From assembly GCA_002281875.1 (NCBI GenBank), contig NCHN01000001.1:1-64000 (forward strand): a stretch of DNA of 64,000 nucleotides, in the 5' to 3' direction. Of this stretch, positions 17,181-26,960 are shown one piece after another; position 1 is the first letter of the stretch, and each line of letters starts with the position of its first letter. The position numbers and the translations under genes are program-made. This DNA is from Sphingobacteriia bacterium 24-36-13 (GTDB lineage: Bacteria; Bacteroidota; Bacteroidia; Chitinophagales; Chitinophagaceae). The notes below the pieces were generated by a model. It searched no databases. It had not been told where the DNA came from and worked only from the letters and a program-made list of their open reading frames with translations.

Positions 17181-18806
17181 ATGATTAGTGCACGGAATAT
17201 CACCCTCGCTTATGGCAAAAGGGTTCTTTTTGACGAAGTAAATATCAATTTTACCAAGGGCAATTGCTATGGTGTAATAGGTGCCAATGGCGCCGGCAAG
17301 TCTACTTTTTTAAAAATATTAAGTGGGGAGATTGAACCAAATAAAGGAACGGTTGAAATTACTCCTGGCGAAAGAATGGCTGTTTTAAAGCAAAACCAAT
17401 TTGAATTTGATAATTGTACTGTATTGAATACGGTATTGATGGGGCATAAAAGACTTTGGGATGTGATGCATGAGAAAGATGCATTGTATGCAAAAGAAGA
17501 CTTTACTGAGGAAGATGGAATGAAAGCGGGTGAATTAGAGGCAGAGTTTGGAGAAATGGGTGGATACGAAGCGGAAAGCAATGCCGCGAGTTTTTTAAAT
17601 AGCTTGGGTGTACACGATGATATGCACCAAAGCTTGATGAGTGAAATACCTAGTAATTTTAAAGTAAGGGTGCTATTGGCACAGGCATTATTTGGGAATC
17701 CTGATATCTTATTATTAGATGAGCCTACCAACGGATTAGATATTGAAACAATTGGATGGTTAGAAAACTTTTTAGCAGATTACGAAAACATCGTTTTAGT
17801 AGTAAGTCACGATCGTCACTTTTTAGATACAGTATGTACCCATGTTGCAGACGTAGACCGTTCAAAGATTAAAGTATTTACGGGTAACTATACTTTCTGG
17901 TACGAGAGTAGTCAGTTGATGAGTCGCCAAATAAACGACAAGAACAAAAAGAACGAAGAAAAACGTCAGGCATTATTAGATTTCATTGCTCGATTCTCTG
18001 CTAATGCTTCAAAAAGTAAACAAGCAACATCTAGAAAGAAAGCTTTAGAAAAATTAACTATTGAAGAAATTGAACCTTCCAATCGAAAGTATCCTGGAAT
18101 TATTTTCCAACCATTAAGAGAAGTAGGGAATCAAATTTTGAATGTAGAAAATTTGAGCAAAACGGTAGATGGTAGAAAGTTATTTGATAAGGTATCCTTT
18201 AGTGCAAATAAAGGAGAAAAAATAGCATTCTTAAGTAAAGATCCGCTTGCTATTACTTCTTTCTTCGATATTATTACAGAAAATGCTCCAGTTGAAGGTG
18301 GAAAATATGAATGGGGTACAACCATCACCAAAGCATATTTACCACAGGAAAACAATGAGTTTTTTAAAGAAGGATTGAGTTTAATGGATTGGTTACGCCA
18401 ATATGTTCCAGCTCATGTTACTGATGCAGACGAACCTTTTATTCGCGGCTTTTTAGGAAAAATGTTATTTAGTGGAGATGATATTCAAAAGAAAACAAAT
18501 GTATTGAGTGGAGGAGAAAAAGTGCGTTGTATGGTGAGCAGAATGATGTTGCAAAATCCGAATGTAGTGATTCTCGACCAGCCTACTAACCACTTAGACT
18601 TAGAGAGTATCCAAAGTTTTAACGAAGGATGTCAAACCTTTCCTGGCATTGTATTTATCACTTCTCATGACCATACTTTTATGCAAACGGTAGCCAATAG
18701 AATTATTGAGCTAACGCCAAAAGGAATCATTGATAGACTGATGACTTTTGATGAATACATGGAAGACGTAAGGGTTAAAGAATTAAGGAGTGAAATGTAT
18801 GCGTAG
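17181..18806 (+). CDS. ABC-F family ribosome-associated ATPase (YbiT-like)
   Basis: A 541-residue protein with two ABC domains in tandem and no membrane segment, the ABC-F layout. Domain 1 shows Walker A GANGAGKST and LLLDEPTNGLD. A charged linker with many Lys/Glu follows (about 245-300). Domain 2 has LSGGEKVRCMVSRMM and VILDQPTNHLDLES. The second Walker A is degenerate (LSKDPLAITSF in place of GxxGxGKS). ABC-F proteins act on the ribosomal E site. The arm insertion and length resemble YbiT rather than EttA. The degenerate second P-loop is worth noting. Confidence 0.92.
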   Translation: MISARNITLAYGKRVLFDEVNINFTKGNCYGVIGANGAGKSTFLKILSGEIEPNKGTVEITPGERMAVLKQNQFEFDNCTVLNTVLMGHKRLWDVMHEKDALYAKEDFTEEDGMKAGELEAEFGEMGGYEAESNAASFLNSLGVHDDMHQSLMSEIPSNFKVRVLLAQALFGNPDILLLDEPTNGLDIETIGWLENFLADYENIVLVVSHDRHFLDTVCTHVADVDRSKIKVFTGNYTFWYESSQLMSRQINDKNKKNEEKRQALLDFIARFSANASKSKQATSRKKALEKLTIEEIEPSNRKYPGIIFQPLREVGNQILNVENLSKTVDGRKLFDKVSFSANKGEKIAFLSKDPLAITSFFDIITENAPVEGGKYEWGTTITKAYLPQENNEFFKEGLSLMDWLRQYVPAHVTDADEPFIRGFLGKMLFSGDDIQKKTNVLSGGEKVRCMVSRMMLQNPNVVILDQPTNHLDLESIQSFNEGCQTFPGIVFITSHDHTFMQTVANRIIELTPKGIIDRLMTFDEYMEDVRVKELRSEMYA

Positions 18807-18849
18807 ATAATATTTTTCTTCAGTAACTTACCGGCAGAAATCCTAAGTA

Positions 18850-21402
18850 ATGAAGAAATTTAATCTATTTTTTGCCCTCTTATTGATTGGGTACTTTGCA
18901 CAGTCTCAAGACCTTTCTTATTATTTGCCTAAAAACGTGGTATACAATAATGCTATACCTACTCCTGCAAATATAATTGGTCATGAAGTGGGGGAATGGC
19001 ATGTTACACATGACCGATTGGTCCAATATGCAAAAACAGTAGATCAAGCTTCAGACAGAATGGTGTTGAAGCCGTTGGGTTTAACCAATGAAGGACGTCA
19101 ACAACTGGCTTTAATTATTACATCTCCCGAGAACCACCAAAAACTAGAGCAGATTCGCTTACAACATCTTGCTTTGTCTAATCCAGATAATTCTAGTTCA
19201 ATGAATACCGATGATATGCCTGTGGTGGTTTGGATGGGTTATAGTATTCATGGAAATGAAAGCAGTGGTGCTAATGCTTCTCTATTAGCCATGTATTATT
19301 TGGCTGCCGCACAAGGTAGTGCTGTGGATGCGTTATTAAAGAACACCGTTATTATTTTAGATCCTTCTTTTAATCCAGATGGATTAAACCGTTTTGCAAG
19401 TTGGGTAAATATGCACAAGAGTTTTACTCCAGTTGCCGATCCAAGTGCAAGAGAATTTAATGAAGTTTGGCCAGGCGGAAGATTCAATCATTATTGGTTC
19501 GATTTAAACCGCGACTGGTTACCAGCCCAACACAAAGAAAGTAGAAATCGATTGGCTTTATACCATCAGTGGAAGCCCAATATTTTGACGGATCACCATG
19601 AAATGGGTAGCAATTCTTCTTTCTTTTTTCAACCAGGCGTTCCTTCAAGAGTAAACCCGAATACCCCACTTAAAAATCAGGAATTAACTGCTGCAATCGG
19701 TAATTACCATGCAAAATTCTTAGACAGCATTGGGTCCATGTATTTTACAAAAGAAGGCTATGATGATTTTTATTATGGGAAGGGTTCTACTTATCCTGAT
19801 ATTAATGGAGCAGTGGGTATTTTATTTGAACAAGCAAGTAGCCGCGGACATTTACAAGAAACAGAGAATGGATTATTAAGTTTTCCATTTACTATTCGAA
19901 ATCAGTTTACTACTACTTTATCTACTTTGGCTGCTGCAAATGGCCTAAGAAAACAAATGTTGAATTATCAACGTAGTTTCTTTAAAGAAACAATAAAAGA
20001 GGCAGAGAGTTTCCCTGTAAAAGCATTTGTATTTGGGGATGCAAAGGATAAAGCGAAGACCAATATTTTCATTGAAATGCTTTTAAGACACGAGGTAGAT
20101 ATTTATCCGCTTCAATCAGAAATGGCTATTGATGGAAAGTCGTTTAAACCAGGTTCGGCGTTTATAATCCCAACAGCACAAAAACAATTCAAAATCATTA
20201 AGACCGTTTTTGAAAAAACATTTAATTATAAGGACAGTTTATTTTACGATGTTACAGCTTGGACAATGCCCTTGGCATTTGGGCTACCTTATGCTGAAAT
20301 AAAAACTCCCGTTTCATATAGCAATGCAAAGCTTGTATCAATTGAACCTTTGAAATCAAATTTTTATGGTTCAAAAAATGCCTATGCCTTTGCTATTAAA
20401 TGGAATGAATATTATAGTCCTAAAGTATTGTATAGGCTTCAACAAAAAGGGGTGAAAACAAAAGTTGCTACCAAATTATTTAAGATGCTTGTAAATAACA
20501 AAGAGGAATCTTTTGATTATGGAACAATTGTTATACCAACAAGCATTCAATCAATGGGAGCTGATGCACTTGAAGCAGTTATTAAGGATGCCATTGCTGA
20601 AACTGGCGTAGATGCTTATGCATTGCCTTCTGGTTTTGCAACTGATGGAATTGATATAGGGAGTAATAGTTTTGTTCATTTGAAAAAGCCTTCTGTAATG
20701 ATGTTTGGCGGTGTTGGAACTAGTGCTACAGATGTTGGGGAGATTTGGCATTTGATGGATACTAGATTTAATGTTCCAGTAAGTATTGTTGATGTAGATC
20801 GTTTTGGTTCAATCAATGCAGATCGATACAATGTAATTATTATGCCTTCGGGTTCTTATAATAACTTGAACAAAAATGCACAGGATAAATTAAAAGATTG
20901 GATAGGAGCTGGTGGCACATTGATTGCTACCGAAGATGCAACCAAATGGCTGTCAATCAATGGGTTTACCAAAACCTTATTCAAATCTGGGGATGATAAA
21001 AGGGATACGACTTTACAGTTGCCTTATTATTTACGTTCTGATGAAACCAGGGCAAAAGATATGGCTGGTTCTCTGTTTGAAGCAAAAGTAGATTTAACGC
21101 ACCCACTGGGCTATGGTTATACCAATCCATCTGTGACCATTTTTAAATCGAATACTTTATTTATGGATAAAAACAATGGGGCATATGATTCTCCCGTTAT
21201 GTATACGGATCAACCTTTGCAAAGCGGGTATTTATATAGAGGGTATAAGAACGTTGTAAAAAATACTGCGGCAATTAATGTTGATAATATGGGAAGAGGT
21301 AGGGTTATTTCAATGGTTGACAACCTTAATTTCAGGGCTTTTTGGTTGGGAACTTCTAAGATGTTCATGAATGCGATTTACTTCGGAAATTTAATTAGAT
21401 AG
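18850..21402 (+). CDS. Exported M14 family zinc carboxypeptidase
   Basis: An 850-residue secreted protein (signal MKKFNLFFALLLIGYFAQSQ) with an N-terminal M14 metallopeptidase domain. Zinc ligands are His134 and Glu137 in SIHGNESSG and His249 or His250 in LTDHHEMGSN; the general base is probably Glu327 in LFEQASSRG. After about residue 420 the protein continues with a long C-terminal region that includes a glutamine-amidotransferase-like fold (VIIMPSGSYNNL, WIGAGGTLIATED). This architecture is common in Bacteroidota. It likely degrades peptides outside the cytoplasm. It is followed after six bases by the L,D-transpeptidase gene. Confidence 0.9.
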   Translation: MKKFNLFFALLLIGYFAQSQDLSYYLPKNVVYNNAIPTPANIIGHEVGEWHVTHDRLVQYAKTVDQASDRMVLKPLGLTNEGRQQLALIITSPENHQKLEQIRLQHLALSNPDNSSSMNTDDMPVVVWMGYSIHGNESSGANASLLAMYYLAAAQGSAVDALLKNTVIILDPSFNPDGLNRFASWVNMHKSFTPVADPSAREFNEVWPGGRFNHYWFDLNRDWLPAQHKESRNRLALYHQWKPNILTDHHEMGSNSSFFFQPGVPSRVNPNTPLKNQELTAAIGNYHAKFLDSIGSMYFTKEGYDDFYYGKGSTYPDINGAVGILFEQASSRGHLQETENGLLSFPFTIRNQFTTTLSTLAAANGLRKQMLNYQRSFFKETIKEAESFPVKAFVFGDAKDKAKTNIFIEMLLRHEVDIYPLQSEMAIDGKSFKPGSAFIIPTAQKQFKIIKTVFEKTFNYKDSLFYDVTAWTMPLAFGLPYAEIKTPVSYSNAKLVSIEPLKSNFYGSKNAYAFAIKWNEYYSPKVLYRLQQKGVKTKVATKLFKMLVNNKEESFDYGTIVIPTSIQSMGADALEAVIKDAIAETGVDAYALPSGFATDGIDIGSNSFVHLKKPSVMMFGGVGTSATDVGEIWHLMDTRFNVPVSIVDVDRFGSINADRYNVIIMPSGSYNNLNKNAQDKLKDWIGAGGTLIATEDATKWLSINGFTKTLFKSGDDKRDTTLQLPYYLRSDETRAKDMAGSLFEAKVDLTHPLGYGYTNPSVTIFKSNTLFMDKNNGAYDSPVMYTDQPLQSGYLYRGYKNVVKNTAAINVDNMGRGRVISMVDNLNFRAFWLGTSKMFMNAIYFGNLIR

Positions 21403-21408
21403 CATACT

Positions 21409-22161
21409 ATGCAAACATTTTTCAAGCATTTATTTTCATTGGTACTGTTTTTTGGTATTGAGAAAAATGTATTGGCTCAATCTGGGTTGACCAAAAAAGA
21501 ACAATTGGCATTTGATAAAAGAGAAAAGCAACTAAAAAAACAGTTTGAACAGGCATCACTTAATTGGCCTGCCAAGCAATTGTATATCAGAAGCTTTAAA
21601 CAAGATGGGCAGTTAGAAATATGGGTAAGAAATACAATGACAGAACCATTTACATTATTTAAAACGTATAATGTTTGTGCACTTTCTGGCAAATTAGGAC
21701 CAAAGAGAAGAGAAGGCGATTTGCAAGTACCAGAAGGATTTTATTATATTAATGAATTTAACCCAAATAGCGATTATCATTTTTCGCTTGGAATCAATTA
21801 TCCTAATCAAAGTGATTTATATTTTACTGACAGCAAAGCCCCAGGTGGAGAAATTTATATTCATGGTAAATGTGCAACAGTTGGTTGTATTCCTATTTTA
21901 AATAACCCTATTGAGGAATTGTATGTGCTGGCTAATATTGTGCGTAAACAAGGGCAGGACTTTATTCCAGTGCATATTTTCCCAGTTCGGTTTACCAATG
22001 AAAACTCATTTAAAGTATTACAATCTCATATTGCACAAAACAGTATATACCAAGACTTTACCAATCAACTGAAAGAAGTTTTTGATTATTTTGAACAATA
22101 CAAACAATTACCAATTGTTGGGATTAACGAAAAAGGGGTGTACAAAGTGATTTCCAGATAA
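21409..22161 (+). CDS. Exported L,D-transpeptidase family protein (YafK-like)
   Basis: A 250-residue protein with a signal peptide (hydrophobic core then VLAQ). The YkuD-type catalytic block reads IYIHGKCATVGCIPI, with His152 and the nucleophile Cys160, which is the YafK subgroup form of HGxxxxxGC. Such enzymes make or hydrolyse 3-3 crosslinks or detach lipoproteins from murein in the periplasm. An N-terminal lysine-rich helix (KKEQLAFDKREKQLKKQFEQ) precedes the domain. It is co-directional with and close to the M14 peptidase gene. Confidence 0.9.
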   Translation: MQTFFKHLFSLVLFFGIEKNVLAQSGLTKKEQLAFDKREKQLKKQFEQASLNWPAKQLYIRSFKQDGQLEIWVRNTMTEPFTLFKTYNVCALSGKLGPKRREGDLQVPEGFYYINEFNPNSDYHFSLGINYPNQSDLYFTDSKAPGGEIYIHGKCATVGCIPILNNPIEELYVLANIVRKQGQDFIPVHIFPVRFTNENSFKVLQSHIAQNSIYQDFTNQLKEVFDYFEQYKQLPIVGINEKGVYKVISR

Positions 22162-22251
22162 ATTTATATCCGATTTTTTTGTATTTTGTGCTTGTTTTAT
22201 TATCCTTTTAGCCGCTGGAGACCATTGGTTTAATGTTCAATTATTGCATTC

Positions 22252-24090
22252 ATGAAGCGGGCAAAACTTTCTTTTTCAAATATCATTTTAATTATAGCGT
22301 GCTTAGTAGTGGTAGTTTCCATTCTCTTTTTGAATGTGATTAACACGCGTAATATCATCACTTTAAAAAACTCGATAGATACGCTGAGTATTGAAAACAA
22401 AAATATCAGTATTCTCAGAACTGCAAGTGATGTCTTATTAGAGGGGGAATTGATGTTTACTCGATTTACACAAACGGGTGAAGTTTCATTGAGTAAACTA
22501 TCTGCAACTTCAATTGATAAAGCAATTGAACATTTGAAAGTGTTAAAAATGGAAAGTGATAGTGGCAGAGCAGCCCAAATTACTCTTCAGCTAAACAAGG
22601 AGCAATCTTTACCAAAAATGATTGCAGAATTTGAGTTGTTTTCAAAAGGGTTAAAGGAAAATCAAGTGGACCCAACGAATAGGAGAGAAGTAGATTCTTT
22701 AAGTAGTATACTCGCTAAATACAATCAGCAACTAAAAGGGGTTTTAGTAAAAGAAGATGCTTTTAGAGAAAACTTAAATGCTACTATCTTTAAAAATGCC
22801 GTGACAGGTACAGATGTTATTCAAAAATTCTTCTGGGTTTCATTACTTATTATTTTATTCATTGTAGGAGTTCTGGTTTATAATATTTATAAAATGGTGA
22901 ACTATGAAAATGAAATATTAGAAGCAAGGGAAAGGGCACTAAAGTTGGCGCAGGTTAAAAGTAGATTCTTGAGCAATATGAGTCATGAAATTCGTTCCCC
23001 TCTCACCGCAATTATGGGGTTCACTGAAATAATTGATAAAATTGAGGTAGACACTGAAAAGAAAAACTATCTACATGCTATCAAAACTTCATCGGAACAT
23101 TTGTTATCTACTGTAAATGATGTATTAGACTTTTCAAAATTAGATGCAGGTAAATTGAAATTGGAGAAACAGCCTTTTTATATTGCGTCTGCTATAGAAG
23201 AAGTTGCATTTGCACTTTCTTCAACTAGTGCTGCTAATAAAGGGATTAAAGTAGATTCCATTATAGAATTAGACAAAAATTTAGCAGTAAAAGGGGATTT
23301 ATTCAGGTTAAAACAAATTCTATATAACTTATTGAGTAATGCCATTAAGTTTACCGAAAAAGGGAATGTTACCATTATTGCCAATATTTCAGGAACTACT
23401 GAGAAGCAAGTAATGGTTAAAATTGCAGTTGCCGACACTGGTATTGGCATACCCAATGATCAAATTAAAACGGTATTTGAAGAGTTTACCCAAGTAACCA
23501 ATAATAGCACTAGTAAAGATACCCGTAGAGCAATCAAAGGAACTGGTCTAGGGCTTTCTATCTGTAAAATGCTGGTTGAATTACAGGGTGGTACCATTGG
23601 TGTAGAAAGCAAGTTAAATCAAGGATCTGTGTTTACCTTTGCCATTCCATACGAAGTTGCAAACGACAAAGTTGCGAATGAAAAAGAATCAACAGTAATG
23701 AATCCTATTTCTTCTTCCTTGAAAGATAAGCGTGTATTAGTAATTGAGGACAATGATGTAAATATCATGTTACTTACCATGTTATTAAAGAAAGTGGGTA
23801 TTGTATATGATATAGCAAAAGATGGTGAAATTGGATTGCAATTATTTAAAGATAATAATTACGATATTATTTTAACAGATATCAATGTGCCCAAATTAAC
23901 TGGGGATGAAATTGCTATTATAGTAAGACAATATACTGATGAAGCCAAAAGGAATATACCCATCATTGGCTTAACGGCAACAATTGTTCAAGACGATTTA
24001 GATGAATACATTGCTTCTGGAATTAACGAGGTTTTGGTTAAGCCATTCAAACAAGATGAATTATATGCAACAATTGAAAAATATCTTTAG
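22252..24090 (+). CDS. Hybrid sensor histidine kinase / response regulator
   Basis: A 612-residue two-component hybrid. Two membrane helices (about 9-27 and 190-212) bracket a helical extracytoplasmic sensor of CHASE3-like character. HisKA follows with His245 in SNMSHEIRSPLTAIMGF, then the HATPase_c domain (N box YNLLSNAIKF, G boxes DTGIGIPND and GTGLGLSI) and a C-terminal receiver with EDNDVN, phospho-acceptor Asp543 in LTDINVPK and the Lys in VKPFK. All catalytic elements are intact. The signal and the output partner are unknown. It converges on lysC, with only six bases between the stops. Confidence 0.93.
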   Translation: MKRAKLSFSNIILIIACLVVVVSILFLNVINTRNIITLKNSIDTLSIENKNISILRTASDVLLEGELMFTRFTQTGEVSLSKLSATSIDKAIEHLKVLKMESDSGRAAQITLQLNKEQSLPKMIAEFELFSKGLKENQVDPTNRREVDSLSSILAKYNQQLKGVLVKEDAFRENLNATIFKNAVTGTDVIQKFFWVSLLIILFIVGVLVYNIYKMVNYENEILEARERALKLAQVKSRFLSNMSHEIRSPLTAIMGFTEIIDKIEVDTEKKNYLHAIKTSSEHLLSTVNDVLDFSKLDAGKLKLEKQPFYIASAIEEVAFALSSTSAANKGIKVDSIIELDKNLAVKGDLFRLKQILYNLLSNAIKFTEKGNVTIIANISGTTEKQVMVKIAVADTGIGIPNDQIKTVFEEFTQVTNNSTSKDTRRAIKGTGLGLSICKMLVELQGGTIGVESKLNQGSVFTFAIPYEVANDKVANEKESTVMNPISSSLKDKRVLVIEDNDVNIMLLTMLLKKVGIVYDIAKDGEIGLQLFKDNNYDIILTDINVPKLTGDEIAIIVRQYTDEAKRNIPIIGLTATIVQDDLDEYIASGINEVLVKPFKQDELYATIEKYL

Positions 24091-24096
24091 TAGTTG

Positions 24097-25359
24097 TTAA
24101 GTAGTTCTATAAATACATTGTAGCGTTTCTTTGGTTTTTTGTTCTAATAGTAGGTCTTTATTAGCCATTAACTCATTCATTATTTCAACGTTGTAATGTC
24201 TGATCGTTAAGAGATTTAGTTGTTTTTCTAATTGTACATCAAATAGTATACTGCATTCATTCGCTAGCTGATTTATTTTTTCTTCGTGATCGTCTAAACA
24301 CAACTGTAAACTGATTGCTCCAGTTTGAATTAAGTTAGGCTTCACTTTTAATACGCTAAAGATTTCATACAATTGGCTCATTGGCGCTTCTCCAATAAAC
24401 GAAAAGTCTTTGGTTTTTAAATGCATCATAACCTGATGCGCTTTTATCACAATAATTGGAGGAAGATTTTTGACCAACTTATTATGAATAATGGTGCCTT
24501 CTAATTGGGGATCTAAAAAACATTTTACTAATAATGGGATGCTTTTATTTTGAAGCGGCTTGATTGTTTTTGGGTGAATAACTTGTGCCCCATAATACGC
24601 CATCTCAATTACTTCGTTAAAATTCAATTCGTGAATGAGTTGAGCATCGCTAAATGCTTTAGGGTCAGCGTTCATTACACCTTCTACATCTTTCCAAATG
24701 GTAAGACTCTCGGCATCTAAGATATTGGCGAAGATAGCTGCCGTATAATCACTGCCTTCTCTGCCAAGTGTAGTACTTTCATTGTCGTCTGTTGCGCCAA
24801 TAAATCCTTGCGTAATGGTAATATTACCTTGATATTGTTTAATTGCCTGTTTTATTCTTTCTGCTGAATATTCAAATTGAACTCCCGCATCTCTGAAGTT
24901 ATTGTCGGTTCTTAGTAAGTCTCTTACGTCTAACCATTGATTAGTTAATTTTTCTTCATTTAAATAATGGCTAATAATGCAAGTGCTAAATAGCTCACCA
25001 ATGCAAACAATTTGATCGTAATAATAGTCATAAGACCTTACAGGTTTGTCGTGAAGCAGCCATTCTACTTCAGTAAAGAAGTCGTTTAACTGCGCAACAC
25101 AATCATTATACTTGAATACCAACAAGTATTTTGCAGTTGTTAAGTGCTGATTTTTAACTATGTTGAATAATTCTAAAGATTCGTCTTTGTTTCCTCTGTA
25201 AAAGGCATTGACTACTTTTTCTAATCCATTGGTTGTTTTACCCATTGCAGAAACAATAATTACCAATGGTTCATTACTGAATTCCTGAACAATATTTTTT
25301 AAATTTTTTATTCTTTCTACACTGTTTACGCTTGCGCCGCCAAATTTGAAGATTTTCAT
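24097..25359 (-). CDS. lysC: Aspartate kinase (monofunctional)
   Basis: A 420-residue aspartokinase that phosphorylates aspartate at the entry to lysine, DAP, threonine and methionine synthesis. The N terminus KIFKFGGASV is the kinase nucleotide loop (Ala replacing the usual Thr). Further markers are TTLGREGSDYTAA and WKDVEGVMNADPK. The C-terminal 120 residues have the beta/alpha pattern of ACT domains, but the allosteric signatures are weak. DAP feeds murein synthesis, and dapF is also in this window. It is divergent from fbp. Confidence 0.93.
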   Translation of the reverse strand: MKIFKFGGASVNSVERIKNLKNIVQEFSNEPLVIIVSAMGKTTNGLEKVVNAFYRGNKDESLELFNIVKNQHLTTAKYLLVFKYNDCVAQLNDFFTEVEWLLHDKPVRSYDYYYDQIVCIGELFSTCIISHYLNEEKLTNQWLDVRDLLRTDNNFRDAGVQFEYSAERIKQAIKQYQGNITITQGFIGATDDNESTTLGREGSDYTAAIFANILDAESLTIWKDVEGVMNADPKAFSDAQLIHELNFNEVIEMAYYGAQVIHPKTIKPLQNKSIPLLVKCFLDPQLEGTIIHNKLVKNLPPIIVIKAHQVMMHLKTKDFSFIGEAPMSQLYEIFSVLKVKPNLIQTGAISLQLCLDDHEEKINQLANECSILFDVQLEKQLNLLTIRHYNVEIMNELMANKDLLLEQKTKETLQCIYRTT

Positions 25360-25393
25360 AATCTAAAGCTTATTATACAAATCAATATACTTA

Positions 25394-25401
25394 CAAATAT
25401 A
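25394..25401 (-). promoter_or_regulatory. Bacteroidota -7 box upstream of lysC
   Basis: The minus strand reads TATATTTG, a perfect TAnnTTTG element, 35 bases before the lysC start in the lysC/fbp divergent gap. No convincing -33 TTTG is seen at the expected spacing. Confidence 0.45.
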
Positions 25402-25450
25402 CGCTGCGTACACGCCCAATTAGTATCTTTATGTAAACGAATTGCACCAT

Positions 25451-26464
25451 ATGAGTATTAATAGAAACGTATTAACACTAGACGAATTTACTTTACAACA
25501 GTTACGTCAGTTCCCAACTGCAACGGGAGAATTAAGCAGATTACTTAGGGATATGGCTCTGGCTGCAAAAAGGGTAAATGTAGAAGTAAATAAAGCCGGA
25601 TTAGTAGATATATTGGGTGATGCTGGTAGTATTAATGTGCAAGGGGAAGATGTAAAGAAACTAGATATTTTTGCCAACAACCAGTTTATGGGGGTACTTC
25701 AACACGGCATTAGTTGTGCTGGTATTGGTAGTGAGGAAATGGATGATTTTGTAGTTTTTGACGATGAAATAAGTAACAACAGTAAATATGTTGTTCTATT
25801 TGATCCTTTAGATGGAAGCGGAAATATTGATGTAAACGTGTCTATAGGTACCATATTTGGGGTGTATAAAAGAGTAAGCCCATTGGGTAAGCCTTGTACA
25901 AAAGAGGACTTTTTGCAACCAGGTAAAAACCAAGTTGCCGCAGGTTATGTGGTATATGGATCAAGTACCATGTTTGTTTATGCCACTCGCAGAGGCGTAA
26001 ATGGCTTTACTTTAGACCCATCAATCGGTGAATTCACCATGAGTCATCCAAATATTACTTGCCCACCTTCGGGAAAATTTTATTCTGTTAATCATGGTAA
26101 TTTCTTTCAATACAATGAAGGGGTAAGAAAATATATTGATGGTTGCCAAAGAAAAACCAAGGAAAATGGTGGGCCATATACTCAACGATATATCGGCAGC
26201 ATGGTTGCTGATGTTCATAGAAATCTTATAAAAGGAGGGATATTTATGTATCCTGGAACCATTGAAAAACCTGGCGGCAAATTGCGCCTTTTATACGAAG
26301 CCAATCCATTTGCTTTTATTTTGGAAGTGGCAGGTGGTGTTGCTACCGATGGAGTAGGAAGAATTTTAGACATAGTGCCCACTTCATTGCACCAACGTAC
26401 TCCTCTTTTTATTGGTAGTAAATTAATGATGGAAGAGCTGGCTGCGATTGCTGGCGTAAAATAG
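25451..26464 (+). CDS. fbp: Class I fructose-1,6-bisphosphatase
   Basis: A 337-residue gluconeogenic phosphatase converting fructose-1,6-bisphosphate to fructose-6-phosphate. The metal-binding block VVLFDPLDGSGNIDVNVSIG is canonical. Substrate-binding segments YIGSMVADVHRNLIKGGIF and YPGTIEKPGGKLRLLYEANP and the terminal-region GGVATDGVGRILDI are all present. The ATG at 25451 (MSINRNVLTLDEF) is preferred over an in-frame TTG at 25442. It is divergent from lysC and leads a plus-strand run of genes through the two NUDIX genes. Confidence 0.96.
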   Translation: MSINRNVLTLDEFTLQQLRQFPTATGELSRLLRDMALAAKRVNVEVNKAGLVDILGDAGSINVQGEDVKKLDIFANNQFMGVLQHGISCAGIGSEEMDDFVVFDDEISNNSKYVVLFDPLDGSGNIDVNVSIGTIFGVYKRVSPLGKPCTKEDFLQPGKNQVAAGYVVYGSSTMFVYATRRGVNGFTLDPSIGEFTMSHPNITCPPSGKFYSVNHGNFFQYNEGVRKYIDGCQRKTKENGGPYTQRYIGSMVADVHRNLIKGGIFMYPGTIEKPGGKLRLLYEANPFAFILEVAGGVATDGVGRILDIVPTSLHQRTPLFIGSKLMMEELAAIAGVK

Positions 26465-26472
26465 GAACTACT

Positions 26473-26958
26473 ATGATAAAAAAAATGGTGATTATTTTTA
26501 TGGGTATTTTATTAGGGCAATCTGTGGTTGCACAGCAAGCATTGCCAAAGGGCAAGATGAGTTTTACTGCTATGACAAAGCCTAATAATATAATTTATAA
26601 TGATAGCATCTATAAAGGGAGTACTCAATTTAAACAGTTATTTTATAGAACTGGTAATCCAGAAATAATTCAGTCCTTTCAAAAACATCAATCAAATAAA
26701 ATAACGGGTCAAGTACTCAGTTTTTCAGGAGCTATTGTATTATTAATTGGGATCAACAATTTGTCGGGATCAAATAAAAGCATGGGGTGGACTTTGATTG
26801 GCAGCGGCTTCGCAGCATCCATTGCTGGGGGGTATTTTACATTGGTAGGCCAAAATCACCTACTTACAGCTGTTGACTTGTTTAACCAACAATATAAGAA
26901 ATCAACTGTTTCATTAGGCTTAGGGGCGCAATCTGCTGGCTTGATTTATAAATTTTAA
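26473..26958 (+). CDS. Exported or membrane protein of unknown function
   Basis: A 161-residue protein with a signal peptide (MIKKMVIIFMGILLGQSVVAQ). The middle carries two hydrophobic segments (about 80-94, ending INNLSG, and 102-122 rich in Gly/Ala), separated by a short polar loop. I do not recognise a family. It lies eight bases after fbp and two bases before an ABC ATPase gene, so it is in the same transcript and might be associated with the transporter, but it does not look like an ABC-2 permease. Confidence 0.65.
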   Translation: MIKKMVIIFMGILLGQSVVAQQALPKGKMSFTAMTKPNNIIYNDSIYKGSTQFKQLFYRTGNPEIIQSFQKHQSNKITGQVLSFSGAIVLLIGINNLSGSNKSMGWTLIGSGFAASIAGGYFTLVGQNHLLTAVDLFNQQYKKSTVSLGLGAQSAGLIYKF

Positions 26959-26960
26959 TT

